From Alkaliphilus peptidifermentans DSM 18978 (GTDB lineage: Bacteria > Bacillota > Clostridia > Peptostreptococcales > Natronincolaceae), in NCBI RefSeq assembly GCF_900101495.1, contig NZ_FMUS01000011.1:1-64000 (forward strand): a DNA stretch of 64,000 nt. The letters are read 5' to 3'. The notes under the pieces were generated by a model. It searched no databases and was not told the DNA's origin. It was given only the letters and a program-made list of their open reading frames with translations. The translations under genes and the position numbers were made by a program. Positions 61,846 to 64,000 of the stretch are shown here, one piece after another (position 1 is the first letter of the stretch; every line of letters starts with the position of its first letter).

Positions 61846-63111
61846 TTAGAATTTAAATGATTTTAAACTAATACTGAATAATAAAATTCCCCCGGTTATA
61901 GGCAAAACTGCTGCTGGCAACAAATTTATCAACATTCCAGATATAATCAATGCTACAGGCAAAATTGCTTTTCCAATAGCTATTCCTATACTTAATACTC
62001 TTCCTCTATATTCATCCGGTATTATGGTTTGTAATTCATAGAAAAGCGGAATATCCACTAAAGAAATTGCAAAACCCATGACCACAGTAAGAATAGTATA
62101 GTAAATAAACAAAAGATTAGCTTGTAATTCTACTACTCCTAGCAATACAGGTACCCCAACCAGAATCATTGCTAAAGAAAGCAGTAAGCACATTCTATTT
62201 AAAAGCTTGTTATAGGTCATTTTTCCTCTTATTCTCTTAACCCCCAGTGCACCAATAATCATTCCTATGGGAAATCCACCTTGTATTATACCGTAGTAGT
62301 TAGATTCTAACTTCAATACATTGTTAATAATAAATGGTAGTGGTATAGTAATGGATAGTCCGATAAAAAAATTCAAGTATACAAAGGTGCCCATTAATTT
62401 TGTTAACCCTTCTGTATCTCTTATATATTCAAGGCCTGCTTTAATATCCTCAAGAAAGCTTAGACTTTTATTCTCTTGCATTTTTAATGTATTATTATAG
62501 TTAAAGTTTATAAACAACTCCGACACACCTGAAAAAAGAAATGATACTCCATTAAGAAAAATAAATAGCCTTATATCTACTAATACAAATACTACTCCTC
62601 CCACCATAGGTCCTAATATGGCAGAAATAGAGTCTATTATCTTGCTTATTGAATTTATGTTCATTAAATTGTTCTGTTTCACAATATTGGGCTTTGCCGT
62701 CTCTAAGCTTATACCGAATATCGCCGTAAAAATCGACATCAAGAAGGTGCTTATATAAATCATTGCCAAATGCATACCAAATATAAGACTAAGAAAATAA
62801 ACCCCCAATAGCAGTATTCCATTCAATATATCCATTGCTACTACTAATTTTTTCTTGGCTACTCTATCAGCTAAAACTCCTGCAACAGGGTTAATCATAA
62901 CCATAGGAATAGTACCTAATACTAAAGTCATGGCAAAATTCAAACCTGAACCTGTAAGCTGTAATACGTATAGCCCTATGGCAAAGGTGTATATTGAGCT
63001 GCCAAATACAGAAACCAGCTTTCCCATTGAAAACAATATTATATTTGAGAGTTCTACTTTATCATACCTGCCAATGTTGAGGACTTGTAATAATGCTGTC
63101 ATTTTAATCAC
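61846..63111 (-). CDS. MFS drug-exporter-like transporter
   Basis: 421 aa, twelve helices. MFS motif G-V-L-A-D-R-V-A-K-K-K (about 82-92), YRGRVLSIGIAIGKAILPVA in the second half, and the same domain sizes as the exporters at 3500 and 38526, although sequences differ throughout. GAGGAGTG precedes the ATG. Neighbours are an AraC/GyrI-type regulator and a methyltransferase. Confidence 0.8.
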   Translation of the reverse strand: MIKMTALLQVLNIGRYDKVELSNIILFSMGKLVSVFGSSIYTFAIGLYVLQLTGSGLNFAMTLVLGTIPMVMINPVAGVLADRVAKKKLVVAMDILNGILLLGVYFLSLIFGMHLAMIYISTFLMSIFTAIFGISLETAKPNIVKQNNLMNINSISKIIDSISAILGPMVGGVVFVLVDIRLFIFLNGVSFLFSGVSELFINFNYNNTLKMQENKSLSFLEDIKAGLEYIRDTEGLTKLMGTFVYLNFFIGLSITIPLPFIINNVLKLESNYYGIIQGGFPIGMIIGALGVKRIRGKMTYNKLLNRMCLLLSLAMILVGVPVLLGVVELQANLLFIYYTILTVVMGFAISLVDIPLFYELQTIIPDEYRGRVLSIGIAIGKAILPVALIISGMLINLLPAAVLPITGGILLFSISLKSFKF

Positions 63112-63205
63112 TCCTCTTGTATAATTTATAATTAACTTAATTTTACAAAGTGGTCTAATGACAACATCAATAACATTATTGAAGAATTTTAACGAAAAAA
63201 ATAAA

Positions 63206-63232
63206 AAAAGATAGGGTTAACCCTACCTTTCG
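63206..63232 (-). terminator. Terminator at the end of methyltransferase gene
   Basis: GGTAGGGT-TA-ACCCTATC stem whose 5' arm includes the stop codon, followed by TTTTTTTATTTTTTTC on the minus strand. Confidence 0.8.
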
Positions 63233-64000
63233 CCATAGTATATATAAGAAAATACCTTTTCGCCCTTTACAAAATAATTTTCATATTTACCGCCCTTTTC
63301 TATATAATCTGATATGCTTTCATCTATTAATTTATATTTTAGCTTTGAAATTGAGTCCTTGATATTTTCTAAATGGAAATTTTTCCTATAGCATTCATCT
63401 ATTAAGCTATTCCTGCTGAAGTTTTTAAATAATATATATGAACCAATAAGATATGCATTATCTTTAATATAGTTATCAGTTAGCTTTAATAAAAAATCAC
63501 TATTTTCAAAGCTATAATTACTTGTACCTGAAATATCTAGTAGGATATCTATTGATTTATTCCTTATAGGGATTTTTAAAAAATCTGAACTTATAAAAAA
63601 TATGTTTTTTCTGCACCCTGACTTTTCTAGAATACTCTTTAAAAATCTTTGTTTATTGATATTATGGTCAACAGCTATATATAAACAATCATCTGGTAAA
63701 TCATTATATATATACCTCAAAAAATATCCAAACCCTGTACCTAACTCGAGTAGTATTTTACCCCTAAAGCTACTTAACCCTATTTTTTTATATGTCCACT
63801 CTAAACCTTTATTAAGATTATCTATGAAGGTTGAATCTGTCAAATAAATATACTCACTTAAATGCTTAGTATACTCCTCTTCATAGTCAAAATCCTTGTC
63901 TAATTTCTCCTTGCACCAGCATAAGATTCCAGACTCTATAATATATTCTTCACCGCAATTACATTTTAGCTTTCCATTAATGATTTGATTATTATCAATA
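63223..64000 (-). CDS. Zinc-ribbon class I methyltransferase (partial, start outside window)
   Basis: The frame stays open from the stop at 63223 to the window edge, so the apparent TTG start at 63843 is internal. The N-terminal part shows a zinc-ribbon (K-C-N-C-G...L-C-W-C) as in RlmA-type and related methyltransferases, then SAM motif I L-L-E-L-G-T-G-F-G-Y-F (about 63750), Y-I-A-V-D-H-N-I, and ISSDFLKIPIRNKSIDILLD. RNA or small-molecule substrate unknown. It ends at a strong terminator. Confidence 0.75.
   Translation of the reverse strand, partial: IDNNQIINGKLKCNCGEEYIIESGILCWCKEKLDKDFDYEEEYTKHLSEYIYLTDSTFIDNLNKGLEWTYKKIGLSSFRGKILLELGTGFGYFLRYIYNDLPDDCLYIAVDHNINKQRFLKSILEKSGCRKNIFFISSDFLKIPIRNKSIDILLDISGTSNYSFENSDFLLKLTDNYIKDNAYLIGSYILFKNFSRNSLIDECYRKNFHLENIKDSISKLKYKLIDESISDYIEKGGKYENYFVKGEKVFSYIYYGER

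Overview
The window is AT-rich, low-GC Gram-positive DNA from an endospore-forming Clostridia-type bacterium. Supporting signs are strong AGGAGG ribosome sites with frequent TTG/GTG starts, a YheC/YheD spore-coat ATP-grasp protein, BceRS- and VanRS-like systems, sigma-54 promoters, group II intron debris and an IS3-family end. An Alkaliphilus-like organism fits, but the genus is an inference. No rRNA, tRNA, CRISPR array or replication origin was seen.

Layout. 0-6 kb: the end of an IS3-family element sits inside the first codons of a BceA-type ABC ATPase. Behind it are intact bceR-bceS genes, then a decayed stretch (phosphotriesterase-like pseudogene, 3' end of a group II intron, alpha/beta-hydrolase remnant), then an MFS exporter with a long ArsR-family regulator.

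6-24 kb: the most striking region. The 3' end of rlmH (minus strand, 23756-24235; C-terminus G-E-P-Y-H-K-stop) is repeated in the same orientation at about 22.63, 20.63, 19.20, 16.98, 12.83, 6.83, 6.47 and 6.01 kb. Most copies form a nested hairpin with complementary arms (AAAACCGC / GCGGTTTT outside, GATACGGT / ACCGTATC inside). Between consecutive copies lie one or a few genes: an aminoglycoside-phosphotransferase-like kinase, a MerR regulator, a beta-lactamase-fold serine hydrolase, a WYL regulator with a DJ-1 protein, an alpha/beta hydrolase with ATP-grasp and RCC1-repeat genes, and two sigma/anti-sigma pairs with flavin enzymes. rlmH is the site used by staphylococcal SCC elements. I interpret the region as a tandem array of small SCC-like cassettes piled up at rlmH, with no recombinase in the array, separated by palindromic att sites that may also terminate transcription. 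Copies are most degenerate farthest from rlmH, as expected if new cassettes enter next to rlmH.

24-30 kb: VanRS-like two-component system beside a ddl-murF-alr operon for D-Ala-D-Ala precursor supply. ddl is broken by a one-base slip in an A7 run. 30-42 kb: nitroreductase, isochorismatase-like hydrolase, AEC transporter, a two-permease ABC exporter with an ArsR-type regulator, an Fpg/Nei-like protein lacking the catalytic proline, a pentapeptide-repeat protein, an MFS/TetR pair and an M28 peptidase, with several gene relics between them.

42-54 kb: a chemoreceptor and a sigma-54-controlled catabolic locus (M20 amidohydrolase, bEBP activator, MalY-type C-S lyase, AbgT transporter, M24 peptidase, CoA-disulfide-reductase/rhodanese fusion). 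-24/-12 promoters are visible in front of the M20 gene and the MalY gene, and an additional one precedes the chemoreceptor. The set looks suited to importing an acylated or peptidyl sulfur amino acid and releasing its thiol.

54-64 kb: a Cache-domain histidine kinase, a YjiH-family membrane protein, a methyltransferase and an OmpR-type regulator that share an upstream motif, then GNAT/AraC genes, a relic of the rlmH 5' end at 61.7 kb, a third MFS exporter and a zinc-ribbon methyltransferase running off the window.
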